This document shows, one piece after another, positions 1 through 6,491 of a stretch of DNA of 29,613 bases. Source of the stretch: a virus. How positions within the stretch are numbered: position 1 is the first letter of the stretch; the number at the start of each line of letters is the position of its first letter. The DNA lies in IMG/VR virus record IMGVR_UViG_3300007539_000131, positions 1 to 29,613 of that record, one strand, 5' to 3'. A program made the position numbers and the translations under genes. The notes beneath the pieces were generated by a model, which was given only the letters and a program-made list of their open reading frames with translations, did no database searches and was not told the origin of the DNA.

Positions 1-108
1 GGCTTTATACCAGATAGAAATACGTGGTACAGCAGGGACGCGATCAAGCGGGTTTTAGGAAACGCTCAGGATTTGAAAGCCGAGATAGATTTAGAGACTG
101 AGCAATGA
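1..108 (+). CDS. C-terminal end of an unidentified upstream gene (partial)
   Basis: A reading frame open from the first base runs 35 codons to a TGA at 106-108, and this stop overlaps the next gene's start as ATGA. The visible tail contains WYSRDAIKRVLGNAQDLKAE and ends in an acidic helix-like stretch. Codon use resembles the following genes and the tight overlap supports a real coding end. Too little remains to recognise the family. It probably belongs to the same replication or nucleotide-metabolism cluster as its downstream neighbours. Confidence 0.7.
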   Translation, partial: GFIPDRNTWYSRDAIKRVLGNAQDLKAEIDLETEQ

Positions 109-698
109 GAACCTTTACCTTATACTTAACTAAAGCCGATATAAAGCGGTGCCGAGCGTTTACCAAGGCGCGGGCTGGGGATAATGATTTATACAAGAAG
201 CGCGGCGGTTTTAAAGAGGTTGATGTGCTTTCTGGTGCCATGGCTGAAGTAGCGGTTTATAAGTTGTTAAGTAGTAGGGAGGTTGCCGTATCTCACCCTG
301 ACTTCTCTATCCATAACAAGGGCAAGAAGAGCTATAATGCTGACCTTACAGATGGGTATCATAACTTTCACGTAAAGGGACAGACGTTGGAGAGCAAGCA
401 GAAATACGGTGCCTCATGGATTATGCAAAGGAAAGACCCGATCATAAATTCGCCAGAGAATCTGCACTATCTGGTGCCATGCACGGTGGACGTTAAGACC
501 GGGCGAGTGGAGATTTATGGCATATTCTCAATCCCGAGCCTAGTTAAGAACGGCTGTATTGAGGAGTGCAAGGTCGAATGGTTTAGGAAAACAAAGGTGG
601 CACTATACTTGCATACATTAGAAGAGAGCTTTACTGAAGGTACTAGGTGGAGATTTTTTAAAAGTTACAACAGGAAAGTTAGGGATGGTATAATATGA
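105..698 (+). CDS. Putative PD-(D/E)XK-fold nuclease
   Basis: This 197-aa protein shows the spaced residues of a PD-(D/E)XK nuclease core: GAMAEVAVYKLL with E48 in a helix, then D80 in NADLTDG, then H89-V-K91 on a following strand (FHVKGQ), the pattern E...D...(E/Q/H)xK. The region after K91 is basic and aromatic (WIMQRK) and the C-terminal half looks like beta strands. Such small nucleases in phages process DNA or degrade host DNA. The start overlaps the previous stop (ATGA), and the stop overlaps the next start (ATGA at 695-698), so it sits in a translationally coupled series. The fold assignment is inferred from motif spacing; the exact role is unknown. Confidence 0.6.
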   Translation: MRTFTLYLTKADIKRCRAFTKARAGDNDLYKKRGGFKEVDVLSGAMAEVAVYKLLSSREVAVSHPDFSIHNKGKKSYNADLTDGYHNFHVKGQTLESKQKYGASWIMQRKDPIINSPENLHYLVPCTVDVKTGRVEIYGIFSIPSLVKNGCIEECKVEWFRKTKVALYLHTLEESFTEGTRWRFFKSYNRKVRDGII

Positions 699-1222
699 AA
701 TACAATACAACAGGATACGATCTTACTTTATGGAAAAAGAAAGACGTTGACCGATATAGGAGGTTATACATGGGCATAGTTACGCAGGCAGACAGGGATA
801 ACGATTTAGGCAAAGTCGAGACTTACCAGTTTCAGTACACAGATATAAATGGGGGCAAGGGCGTGTATTGGAGAGAGGGGGACTTACTGTACTATACTGG
901 TGCTACGCCGCCCGAAGGATATACGACAGGAAATACTAAGTTAGTGCCAAGAAGTAAGGATACGTGCCCGGTCATAGTTGACCATGAAGAGCATATTAAG
1001 GCTAATTTAAAAGCGTCGGAAAGGCAGACTGGCGGAGACCATTACAAGAAGTTAAAGATTCAGCCGATGCAGTACTCACTGGCTAATAACTTAAACTATG
1101 CCCAAGCCAATACGATCAAGTACGTGACTCGGTACAAGGATAAGAATGGGATTGAGGATTTAAAGAAAGCTATACACTGTATTGAATTATTGATTGAGTT
1201 TGAGGAGAGAAAAGATGTGTAA
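695..1222 (+). CDS. DUF3310 / T7 gp1.7-like nucleotide kinase candidate
   Basis: The C-terminal part, residues about 112-172, is a clear DUF3310 domain: GGDHYKKLKIQPMQY, then NTIKYVTRYKDKNGIEDLKKA, then an aliphatic helix. The family includes T7 gp1.7, a nucleotide monophosphate kinase. The first 110 residues form a separate part with a beta-rich GVYWREGDLLYYTGATPPEG stretch whose role I do not recognise. The gene is coupled to the upstream nuclease by ATGA and carries the start of a small frame at 1215 inside its last codons. A role in the dNTP supply for phage DNA synthesis is inferred from the family. Confidence 0.75.
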   Translation: MKYNTTGYDLTLWKKKDVDRYRRLYMGIVTQADRDNDLGKVETYQFQYTDINGGKGVYWREGDLLYYTGATPPEGYTTGNTKLVPRSKDTCPVIVDHEEHIKANLKASERQTGGDHYKKLKIQPMQYSLANNLNYAQANTIKYVTRYKDKNGIEDLKKAIHCIELLIEFEERKDV

Positions 1223-1295
1223 GGAATTTATGTCATATATTGGTGGTGACATAATGTATGTAAATGGATGTTTTACGGATGTTAATTGGATGTAA
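1215..1295 (+). CDS. 26-aa microprotein overlapping the end of the DUF3310 gene
   Basis: The frame starts at ATG 1215, eight bases inside the end of the DUF3310 gene, after a strong SD (GAGGAG at about 1203-1208), and ends at TAA 1293-1295. The product begins MCKEFMSYIGGDIMYV and ends in DVNWM, with two cysteines. Its overlap with the upstream stop and the immediately following SD of the next gene fit a compact operon. Nothing else fills this gap. Function unknown; it may be a real small gene or only a coupling frame. Confidence 0.45.
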   Translation: MCKEFMSYIGGDIMYVNGCFTDVNWM

Positions 1296-1307
1296 CAAAG
1301 GGGGGGA

Positions 1308-1538
1308 ATGATGAATGATGTAGACTTAATACCGCATATAATGGTTTTAGACCGCGATCCTGAGGATCAGTCTGATGTGCTAAATATTGATATACAGGAG
1401 CACACTATGATACTGTCGGCGCTAGAGGATGTTACCATATCCATATTTGGGCAGGACTTTCCCTGTGGCACATTGCGAATGAAAGAGGGGCAGGCTATAA
1501 TGTTCCCACTATTTACTTTGATGGAGGAGATTGCGTAA
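1308..1538 (+). CDS. Small acidic hypothetical protein, 76 aa
   Basis: A very G-rich SD (a run of seven G after AAA, ending at 1306) precedes two consecutive ATG codons at 1308 and 1311; the second has the better spacing. The product is acidic, with the sequence VLDRDPEDQSDVLNIDIQEH near the start and hydrophobic strands towards the end (DVTISIFGQDFPCGTLRM). No membrane segment or known motif is seen. It lies between the nucleotide-kinase candidate and the lysis cassette. Function unknown. Confidence 0.65.
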   Translation: MMNDVDLIPHIMVLDRDPEDQSDVLNIDIQEHTMILSALEDVTISIFGQDFPCGTLRMKEGQAIMFPLFTLMEEIA

Positions 1539-1599
1539 GTTGTACAATTTTGAAGTACAGTTTGAAAAGTGGTAAATTTACTGAAATGGTATTTAAAAG

Positions 1600-1665
1600 T
1601 CTCCCCACAGGGAGAAAAATTAATAATATAATCAAAATTATGTTAATAATCTCCCTCAAGGGAGA
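1600..1665 (+). promoter_or_regulatory. Twin SD-sequestering hairpins before the lysis cassette
   Basis: Two hairpins have identical 6-bp stems: TCTCCC-CACA-GGGAGA at 1600-1615 and TCTCCC-TCAA-GGGAGA at 1650-1665, exactly 50 bp apart. The 3' arm of the second is the SD of an ATG at 1670, so the folded RNA would hide it. Because the stems are identical, the first left arm could also pair with the second right arm, giving alternative folds. The stretch 1539-1669 holds no convincing gene. A role in timing expression of the cassette is inferred. Confidence 0.55.
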
Positions 1666-1669
1666 ACAT

Positions 1670-1774
1670 ATGTTAAAGACATTTACCTTAGTTGAAGAGT
1701 TAAAAGGGGGATTGAGTGAGACTATCTACACTATTATTACTGGCACAAATAGGCGCATTAATTTTAATGGCTAA
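1670..1774 (+). CDS. Possible 34-aa leader peptide
   Basis: ATG 1670 follows AAGGGAG by five bases and opens a 34-codon frame beginning MLKTFTLVEELKGG and ending at TAA 1772-1774. It overlaps the likelier membrane-protein frame that starts at GTG 1716. Its SD is the 3' arm of a hairpin. It may be a short leader peptide whose translation feeds into the 1716 frame. An upstream extension to TTG 1550 is not credible because it would run through both hairpins without an SD. Confidence 0.35.
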   Translation: MLKTFTLVEELKGGLSETIYTIITGTNRRINFNG

Positions 1775-1859
1775 TGGAATAGGTGTACCATACACTAATA
1801 TGTACGCAATAATTGGCTGCATTCCCGTATTTGCAGCGTTAAAACAGGAGGATTCATAA
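1716..1859 (+). CDS. Small membrane protein of the lysis cassette, 47 aa
   Basis: A GTG start at 1716 lies six bases after an AAAAGGGGG SD. The 47-aa product begins MRLSTLLLLAQIGALILM, a clear membrane segment, followed by a second hydrophobic stretch (MYAIIGCIPVFAAL) and a charged tail KQEDS. Two short membrane helices with a polar turn fit small phage holin, pinholin or antiholin-like proteins. Its stop TAA at 1857-1859 overlaps the next ATG as TAATG. The position directly before a recognisable holin supports a lysis role, which is inferred. Confidence 0.6.
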   Translation: MRLSTLLLLAQIGALILMANGIGVPYTNMYAIIGCIPVFAALKQEDS

Positions 1860-1921
1860 TGATTTATTTAGGTGTATTATCGGCAGTATATTTAATTAGC
1901 ATTGGCTGTTGCCCATGCTAG
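1859..1921 (+). CDS. 20-aa hydrophobic leader peptide coupled to the holin
   Basis: ATG 1859 follows a textbook SD (AGGAGG, about 1846-1851) by seven bases. The frame encodes MIYLGVLSAVYLISIGCCPC and ends at TAG 1919-1921, overlapping the holin ATG at 1915-1917. The holin has no SD of its own, so ribosomes finishing this peptide probably start the holin. The product would itself be a single hydrophobic helix with three cysteines at its end. The lipobox is poor, so I do not call a spanin. Confidence 0.55.
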   Translation: MIYLGVLSAVYLISIGCCPC

Positions 1922-2259
1922 ACTTTATTCAAAACATATTTAAACCCGCCGCAGAGCTGGTTGATAATTTACATACCAGTGATGAAGAGAAGTTAAAGTT
2001 GAGAAACGAGTTTGCTAAGATTCAAGCCGGGCTAAGTAAGGAGGCTGTAGGCTTAATGAAAGCCGAGGCAAGTTCGGAGCATTGGATAGTCGCGGCATGG
2101 AGACCGATCTGTGCCCTAGCCTTGTTCGGTTTAATTCTGGCTGATGGTTATGGCGTGGCTACGGCACCGCCGCAGGTTTATGATTTAGCCCAAATATTTT
2201 TATCAGTCTACGGTGGAGGGCGCAGTTTAGAGAAGATTGCAAAGGGGTTTAGAAAATGA
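1915..2259 (+). CDS. Holin, 3TM (gene-transfer-agent/phage) type
   Basis: The 114-aa product starts LDFIQNIFKPAAELVDNLHT, then has a charged helix (TSDEEKLKLRNEFAKIQ), then EASSEHWIVAAWRP at about residues 51-63 followed by hydrophobic segments at about 64-80 and 90-100, and a basic end. The SxxxW..xWRP motif after an amphipathic helix is typical of the 3TM holin family. The holin would permeabilise the inner membrane at lysis. I chose ATG 1915 over TTG 1909 because it is an ATG and overlaps the leader stop; neither has an SD. The lysozyme candidate is about 5 kb away on the other strand. Confidence 0.75.
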   Translation: MLDFIQNIFKPAAELVDNLHTSDEEKLKLRNEFAKIQAGLSKEAVGLMKAEASSEHWIVAAWRPICALALFGLILADGYGVATAPPQVYDLAQIFLSVYGGGRSLEKIAKGFRK

Positions 2260-2444
2260 CAAGAGAAATAGATTTACCTATGGTTAAAATTTGCTGGAGA
2301 TGTGACGGTGACGGAATGAAAACTAGGCTTACTGAGTATGGTTACATACAATCTATATGCGATGTGTGTCATGGAGCAAAGAATTTAGGAAAACTAGATG
2401 AGCTTGAGCTGCAAAGCAGCGAAGACGAACGGAGTGAGTCATGA
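2256..2444 (+). CDS. Small zinc-finger-like protein (DnaJ-type CxxCxGxG), 62 aa
   Basis: The product contains CWRCDGDG and, 20 residues later, CDVCHGAKN. This is the paired CxxCxGxG-like arrangement of a single DnaJ-type zinc module, followed by an acidic tail. The start overlaps the holin stop (ATGA). Partner unknown; such modules usually bind protein or nucleic acid. It is the first of three consecutive overlapping Cys-rich frames. Confidence 0.65.
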   Translation: MTREIDLPMVKICWRCDGDGMKTRLTEYGYIQSICDVCHGAKNLGKLDELELQSSEDERSES

Positions 2445-2728
2445 TTAGTGAGAAAGAGGCGGGAAAAGAATGTCCACAATGCAGACGAGCATGGAAAGTA
2501 CAGCAATCCCCCTTTTCCAATAATAAGTTTATTCACTGTATTCACTGCAAAGAAAGTGCTGAAAAGATATTGAAGAAGCACGAGATGAAGGGCAAGGTTG
2601 CGGAGGCGTTTAAAAAGCCGGGCACAGAATATGATGCCATACTAAAGCAGTATGAATTATATTTAGATGGTTTGAAAGATGATATATTTTTTACTTTACC
2701 GGATGGGTATAGATATGAGCCAAAGTAA
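2441..2728 (+). CDS. Zinc-ribbon-like protein, 95 aa
   Basis: CPQC near residue 11 and CIHC near residue 33 form a two-knuckle zinc ribbon, followed by a helical, basic middle (KILKKHEMKGKVAEAFKKPG) and an acidic-aromatic C-terminus (TLPDGYRYEPK). The start overlaps the previous stop as ATGA, and the last 14 bases overlap the next small frame. Function unknown; a nucleic-acid-binding or host-takeover factor is a guess. Confidence 0.65.
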   Translation: MISEKEAGKECPQCRRAWKVQQSPFSNNKFIHCIHCKESAEKILKKHEMKGKVAEAFKKPGTEYDAILKQYELYLDGLKDDIFFTLPDGYRYEPK

Positions 2729-2789
2729 ATGCCCATGGTGCGATGAGCCATGTGATAATCAGGAATGTCCTTGGAAGAAAAATGATTAG
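2715..2789 (+). CDS. 24-aa miniprotein with four cysteines
   Basis: ATG 2715 lies inside the end of the zinc-ribbon gene and its frame ends at TAG 2787-2789. The peptide is MSQSKCPWCDEPCDNQECPW followed by KKND. It has cysteines at positions 6, 9, 13 and 18, enough to bind one zinc ion. The stop lies at the base of the terminator stem, so it is the last frame of the plus-strand unit. It could be a real mini zinc protein; the SD (GGGTATAG) is only moderate. Confidence 0.5.
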   Translation: MSQSKCPWCDEPCDNQECPWKKND

Positions 2790-2824
2790 GGCTAGACTTT
2801 TATTGTACCTAGCCCTTTTATTAT
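2788..2824 (+). terminator. Rho-independent terminator between convergent gene blocks
   Basis: AGGGCTAG at 2788-2795 pairs with CTAGCCCT at 2809-2816 across a 13-base loop. The stem is followed on the plus strand by a T-rich run (TTTTATTATTT). It ends the plus-strand cluster just before the stop of the convergent late operon at 2830. Read on the minus strand the stem is followed by a weaker T-rich tract (ATTTTTC), so it may work in both directions. Confidence 0.8.
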
Positions 2825-2829
2825 TTACT

Positions 2830-4959
2830 TTAGTAGTCCTGTATTTTCCGGTTGCGTGGAACGTGTTGGACCGGTTCCTCTGGTATAATCTGATCGAAGT
2901 CGGGTATAAGCCCTTCCTTTCTTAACTCTTGTAATAGCTGCATTCTTTGAGCGGCGGGAATGTCAGTCTGCTTTATCTGCGTTTCTAACTGCGCCTTATC
3001 TTCTGGTGAATAGACCTTCCCATCAATACCTATTCCGGGTTCAATTAATCTACTTATACCCTCCATTTTACTCATGCCATCTAAGAACATTGCCATAGCC
3101 TCGTCAGAATCCCCTTCTATAAGCTCGTCATACTGCGATAGAAGGTCTGGGGACTGGTACTTAATATAATTTCTTATGTCTTCTTGTCGAAGCCTCATAT
3201 CGTCCACTGAACGCTTTACAGGCACCTGTCTTAAATTAATCTCAGCTATTGATCCGTACAGTGCATCATTATAATTATCTGGGCTAAGTTCTGAAGCCGC
3301 CATAAGTCCTGACGCTATTCTACCAGTAGGTGCATTCTCTATAACTTTACCTAGTTTACCCAACCCTTTTGCAATATATACTGGAGTCATTGGGTGTGCC
3401 GCAATCTCGTTAAATGATAAGGATAGCGCCGTACCAGCCAAGCCTCGCCCACCAGCCATGATTGCTACTCTTCTGGCTTGTAATATTTGTTGAGTCAAGC
3501 CCGGACTGCCTTGAGCCTGTTTCCATGCCTTATCCATAACAGAAGTTTCAACCCGGCTTAGGTTTCCGTAACTTTTCCGTGCCTCTTTAACTTCTTTAAG
3601 ATACTTAAGTTCTCCACCACCTTTACCGGCTTTACCAATCTGCTTAGGCGCATTTCTCATAGCCATTTCAGCACCTTCTATAGTTTCATCTACATAGTCA
3701 CCAAGAGCAGACGCTATTTGATTCAATGTCTGTTTCTTTTCAATTGACGTTGCATCGGAAACTGAGTTATAAATAGAATTTATTTGTGACCTTAAATCTT
3801 TTTGCTCTTCCCAAAGTCTGGTTAGATTCCATCTAGCACTTGGATCAGGTATAAACTTCTGAGTAATTTTCTTACTACCATCTTCTAATATTTCTTCAGT
3901 TATTTCAGAAGCGCCTTCTTTAATACCGTTGACAAAAGTTAATAATTGCTCACCAGCTTTTCTTGTGGCGGGGTTACTCGAATCTAACATAGGCTTAACA
4001 ACATCATTAACCAGTTTAGATTGAACCTTTCTAGGATCAATTTCTATTGTAACTGTGTCATCTATTTGTCTATACATCGCACCTAATTTTTTACCAACCT
4101 GCTCTTTCTGGAACTTAATCTTATCCAGCATAACATTACCCTTATCTTTAAAGTTGATAACAGGCTTGCCGTCTTTCATTCTCTGAGTAAGTATGTTTGA
4201 AATAAATTCTTCTTCGGTTTGACCAGTTCTGGCTAAGTGCTTGTTAAGTAACTCAGATTGCCTCTTACCTTGACCAAGGTTTAATATTTTTTTAGCAGCA
4301 GCAAAACCTCTTTCTCTACTAGCCGCAGATATTTTTTCTCCAACCTTCTTAACACCTTTTCCAATATATCTACCACCGACTTCAGACGCTACTCCAATAG
4401 CCGCTCCGTAAGCAACGTCACTTAATCCAGCATCTTCAGCCCTAGACACTTCTTGCAGGGCACCTACTCCGACACCGGTTGCAGCCGCAACTCCGGCACC
4501 TGTTAGCGTCTTACCCGCAACAGCGCCTACACCCATTCCACCTAACGCCATAGAAGCAGTGGTTCCCGCAATATCGGCAGCAAATGCGGTCTTTGGGTTA
4601 GCGGCTTGAGCAATGTCAATATCTCTATCAATGTCTGCTAGTTTTGATCTGTAGTTATCGTAGAAACTTTGACCTTCTTTACCGGACTCAACAGAATCGT
4701 CTACTAGCGCCTGAGCCGCAGCCATGGGCTTTTTTAACATAGTTGATTCTATCCATGATGCGGCAGCAGTCTCTCCTAAAGACGTTTCCTGTTTTCTAGC
4801 CTCCAGCATCTCTTCTTCAGTAGGGGCGAACCGGGGTGCATACCCTGATTCAGGCACTTCTTCAGAATACATGCTCTCATCTAAAGCTTCCTGCTCGGCT
4901 TTAGCCTTCGCTCTAGCTCTAAGTCTTAGTAGTTCTAATTCTTCATCTCTTTGTGACAT
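2830..4959 (-). CDS. Internal virion (DNA-ejection) protein, 709 aa
   Basis: This is a large, helix-rich protein. The N-terminus is charged and coiled-coil-like (ELELLRLRARAKAKAEQEAL). Residues about 135-170 are a glycine/alanine-rich zipper (SMALGGMGVGAVAGK, then TGVGVGALQEV) of the kind that inserts in membranes. Long charged helices follow, and a second Gly/Ala segment near AGGRGLAGTALSLSF. It is the last gene of the late operon, three bases after the previous stop. Position after the tail-tube genes and composition fit the large internal core proteins (T7 gp15/gp16 position) ejected with the DNA. No transglycosylase motif is visible. Function inferred from context. Confidence 0.6.
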   Translation of the reverse strand: MSQRDEELELLRLRARAKAKAEQEALDESMYSEEVPESGYAPRFAPTEEEMLEARKQETSLGETAAASWIESTMLKKPMAAAQALVDDSVESGKEGQSFYDNYRSKLADIDRDIDIAQAANPKTAFAADIAGTTASMALGGMGVGAVAGKTLTGAGVAAATGVGVGALQEVSRAEDAGLSDVAYGAAIGVASEVGGRYIGKGVKKVGEKISAASRERGFAAAKKILNLGQGKRQSELLNKHLARTGQTEEEFISNILTQRMKDGKPVINFKDKGNVMLDKIKFQKEQVGKKLGAMYRQIDDTVTIEIDPRKVQSKLVNDVVKPMLDSSNPATRKAGEQLLTFVNGIKEGASEITEEILEDGSKKITQKFIPDPSARWNLTRLWEEQKDLRSQINSIYNSVSDATSIEKKQTLNQIASALGDYVDETIEGAEMAMRNAPKQIGKAGKGGGELKYLKEVKEARKSYGNLSRVETSVMDKAWKQAQGSPGLTQQILQARRVAIMAGGRGLAGTALSLSFNEIAAHPMTPVYIAKGLGKLGKVIENAPTGRIASGLMAASELSPDNYNDALYGSIAEINLRQVPVKRSVDDMRLRQEDIRNYIKYQSPDLLSQYDELIEGDSDEAMAMFLDGMSKMEGISRLIEPGIGIDGKVYSPEDKAQLETQIKQTDIPAAQRMQLLQELRKEGLIPDFDQIIPEEPVQHVPRNRKIQDY

Positions 4960-4962
4960 TTA

Positions 4963-6240
4963 CTATTCCCCTAAATATGCTTTTAGTTCTTCTTTACTCA
5001 TTTTATCTATATCTGCTGGAGTGATCCTTCTCTCTCTAGTCCGTCTAACAGAAGCAGCGCCTTGTGCTCTTAATCGTTTATCTAACAAATCTACTTCTTT
5101 CATAATACTTTGTATAACTTCCTGTTTAATAGGCTGACCATAAGAAATAGCTGCTGCGAAAGATTTTTTATGTTGACTAACAATTCTTTGAAATACTTCC
5201 AACTTATCTTTAAATACGTTCGGTGCATCATTTTCACTAGGGATAATTGATCCGATTAGCTGCATCTCTTTCTCATTAACTTGCAAACCAGAAGTTGCGC
5301 GTTGGTATGCTAATCTGGCAGCACTTGCCTCTGCCTTTAATTTGTTAAATACTGAGGGCGCTTCATCTAGTAACTGACCTAAAGATTGTACTCTACCAAT
5401 AATCGGTCCGGTTTTAGCGTCAGAGAATAATGATGTGATTTCTTTGACTGCCTCTTCTGTGGAATTAAGGTCTGTAATTTTATTAATCTGCGAATCAGAT
5501 AGTTGAGCTGCTTTCTGCTTATCAAATCCAAATTTTTTCTCAGCTAATTTTCTGCTCTCTCTTCTTTCTGCTATAGATACCTCTTGCCTTCTTTCAATAC
5601 CAGACACAACATCTTCTTGTCTTACTGGTCTCCCTTGCATATCTAAAAAGCCCCGAGTCGGATCAAACATGAGCGGCTTACCCTCTCTGGTCATAAACTC
5701 TTTACTTTGCTGCAACCCTCCTCCTACTCTGGCTGCCCTAGCTGCTTCTCTTTCTTGATCCATTTTCTTAAAATTATAATCTATATATTGGTCGCGCATC
5801 TTGGCTCCCATCTCGGCACCGGCAATCATTCCAGCATCACCTTCTGCCAAACCTCCAAACAAGCCGCCTATAATCTGGGGACCAAAAAATGTAAGCGCGT
5901 CTAAGAATTGGTCTTTAATTTTACTAGACCCTTCCTGTGCGTCCCTAGTGGCTAAATTTCTCTTGACACTTCTTTGAACATCTATAGGGTTAGTTGTAGC
6001 TATGACTAAATCTTCTTTCTGGTTAGAGGTTAAGGCAGTGTCGTTCTGTACTGCTTGTAAAGCCGAGTCCGCGTTTTCCTGAATGTCTTGAGTCATGGTG
6101 TTTGCTAATGCTTGCTTCTGTTGCTCAACTGCTTCATCTTCTTGTCTCTTGAGCATTTCTCTTTCGATAGCCCTTCTTTCAATAATGGCTTGAGCCAGCA
6201 TTAACTCTTTTTCTTCCTCTTCTGTTCTTTTACGATTCAT
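4963..6240 (-). CDS. Internal virion protein, 425 aa
   Basis: The N-terminal 50 residues are a strongly charged, Gln-rich coiled coil (MNRKRTEEEEKELMLAQAII). At about 115-145 there is a glycine-zipper hydrophobic stretch (FFGPQIIGGLFGGLAEG, then AGMIAGAEMGAKM), and the remainder is helical. This matches the composition of ejected core proteins in podoviruses. The start ATG 6240 has an AGGAAAAAG SD. Its first 13 bases (ATGAATCGTAAAA) are duplicated at the start of the upstream RhuM fragment, which suggests it originally followed the lysozyme gene directly. Confidence 0.6.
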   Translation of the reverse strand: MNRKRTEEEEKELMLAQAIIERRAIEREMLKRQEDEAVEQQKQALANTMTQDIQENADSALQAVQNDTALTSNQKEDLVIATTNPIDVQRSVKRNLATRDAQEGSSKIKDQFLDALTFFGPQIIGGLFGGLAEGDAGMIAGAEMGAKMRDQYIDYNFKKMDQEREAARAARVGGGLQQSKEFMTREGKPLMFDPTRGFLDMQGRPVRQEDVVSGIERRQEVSIAERRESRKLAEKKFGFDKQKAAQLSDSQINKITDLNSTEEAVKEITSLFSDAKTGPIIGRVQSLGQLLDEAPSVFNKLKAEASAARLAYQRATSGLQVNEKEMQLIGSIIPSENDAPNVFKDKLEVFQRIVSQHKKSFAAAISYGQPIKQEVIQSIMKEVDLLDKRLRAQGAASVRRTRERRITPADIDKMSKEELKAYLGE

Positions 6241-6491
6241 TTCTTTTTCCTAAACTTATGTAATTTTTTTAAGTAATTGTCTACAATATTCCCGCCAAAA
6301 GGTTTAATGATTTATATCTCTCTCAACACTTCTTGACCCCTCTTGTCGAACTACTCGGAAACTCCGAGCAGTTGAACTTTCACCCAACTCCCCTTCTGCA
6401 TAAATGCTTTTTAAATGTTCCGTTACTGTATTTGATTTTATTTCAAATAGGTCTGCAATTTGCGCGGTAGTGGATTTTTTACGATTCATTT
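6228..6491. repeat. 15-bp direct repeats flanking the RhuM-fragment insertion
   Basis: The 15-mer TTTTACGATTCATTT (plus strand) occurs at 6228-6242 and 6477-6491, 249 bp apart. On the minus strand it reads AAATGAATCGTAAAA, the start region of both the RhuM fragment and the internal virion protein. It also contains the stop codon of the lysozyme gene at its right copy. The arrangement looks like a segment of about 249 bp inserted at a lysozyme-stop/virion-protein-start junction with duplication of the junction. Confidence 0.7.
6304..6489 (-). CDS. Truncated RhuM-family HTH protein, 61 aa
   Basis: The product matches the winged-helix part of RhuM-family proteins: TTAQIADLFEIKSNTVTEHL, then IYAEGELGESSTARSFR, then VVRQEGSRSVERDINH. 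In full-length members this continues with YNLDMIISVGYR and a second domain. Here a TAA follows DINH directly, so only the N-terminal DNA-binding part remains. It has an SD (CAGGA) and an ATG overlapping the lysozyme stop by 11 bases. It is either a domesticated small regulator or the remnant of an inserted gene. The 62 bases downstream of it hold no gene. Confidence 0.65.
   Translation of the reverse strand: MNRKKSTTAQIADLFEIKSNTVTEHLKSIYAEGELGESSTARSFRVVRQEGSRSVERDINH

Noticed and set aside
1541-1558. TTGTAC...AGTAC as a third AGTAC operator
   Set aside because: The spacing is wrong and the first box does not match.
1550-1774. 74-aa frame starting at TTG 1550
   Set aside because: No SD, and it runs through both hairpins. 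Only the part from ATG 1670 has a usable start.
2743-2925. 60-aa plus-strand frame with a hydrophobic middle
   Set aside because: It crosses the terminator and the convergent virion gene on the other strand, with no SD.
4724-5137. Plus-strand frame spanning the junction of two virion genes
   Set aside because: It is antisense to both genes, serine-rich from codon complementarity, and without an SD.
6241-6303. Promoter before the 425-aa virion protein
   Set aside because: TTGTAG and TTACAT-like boxes are too far from consensus and lack the AGTAC repeats seen at the two real promoters.
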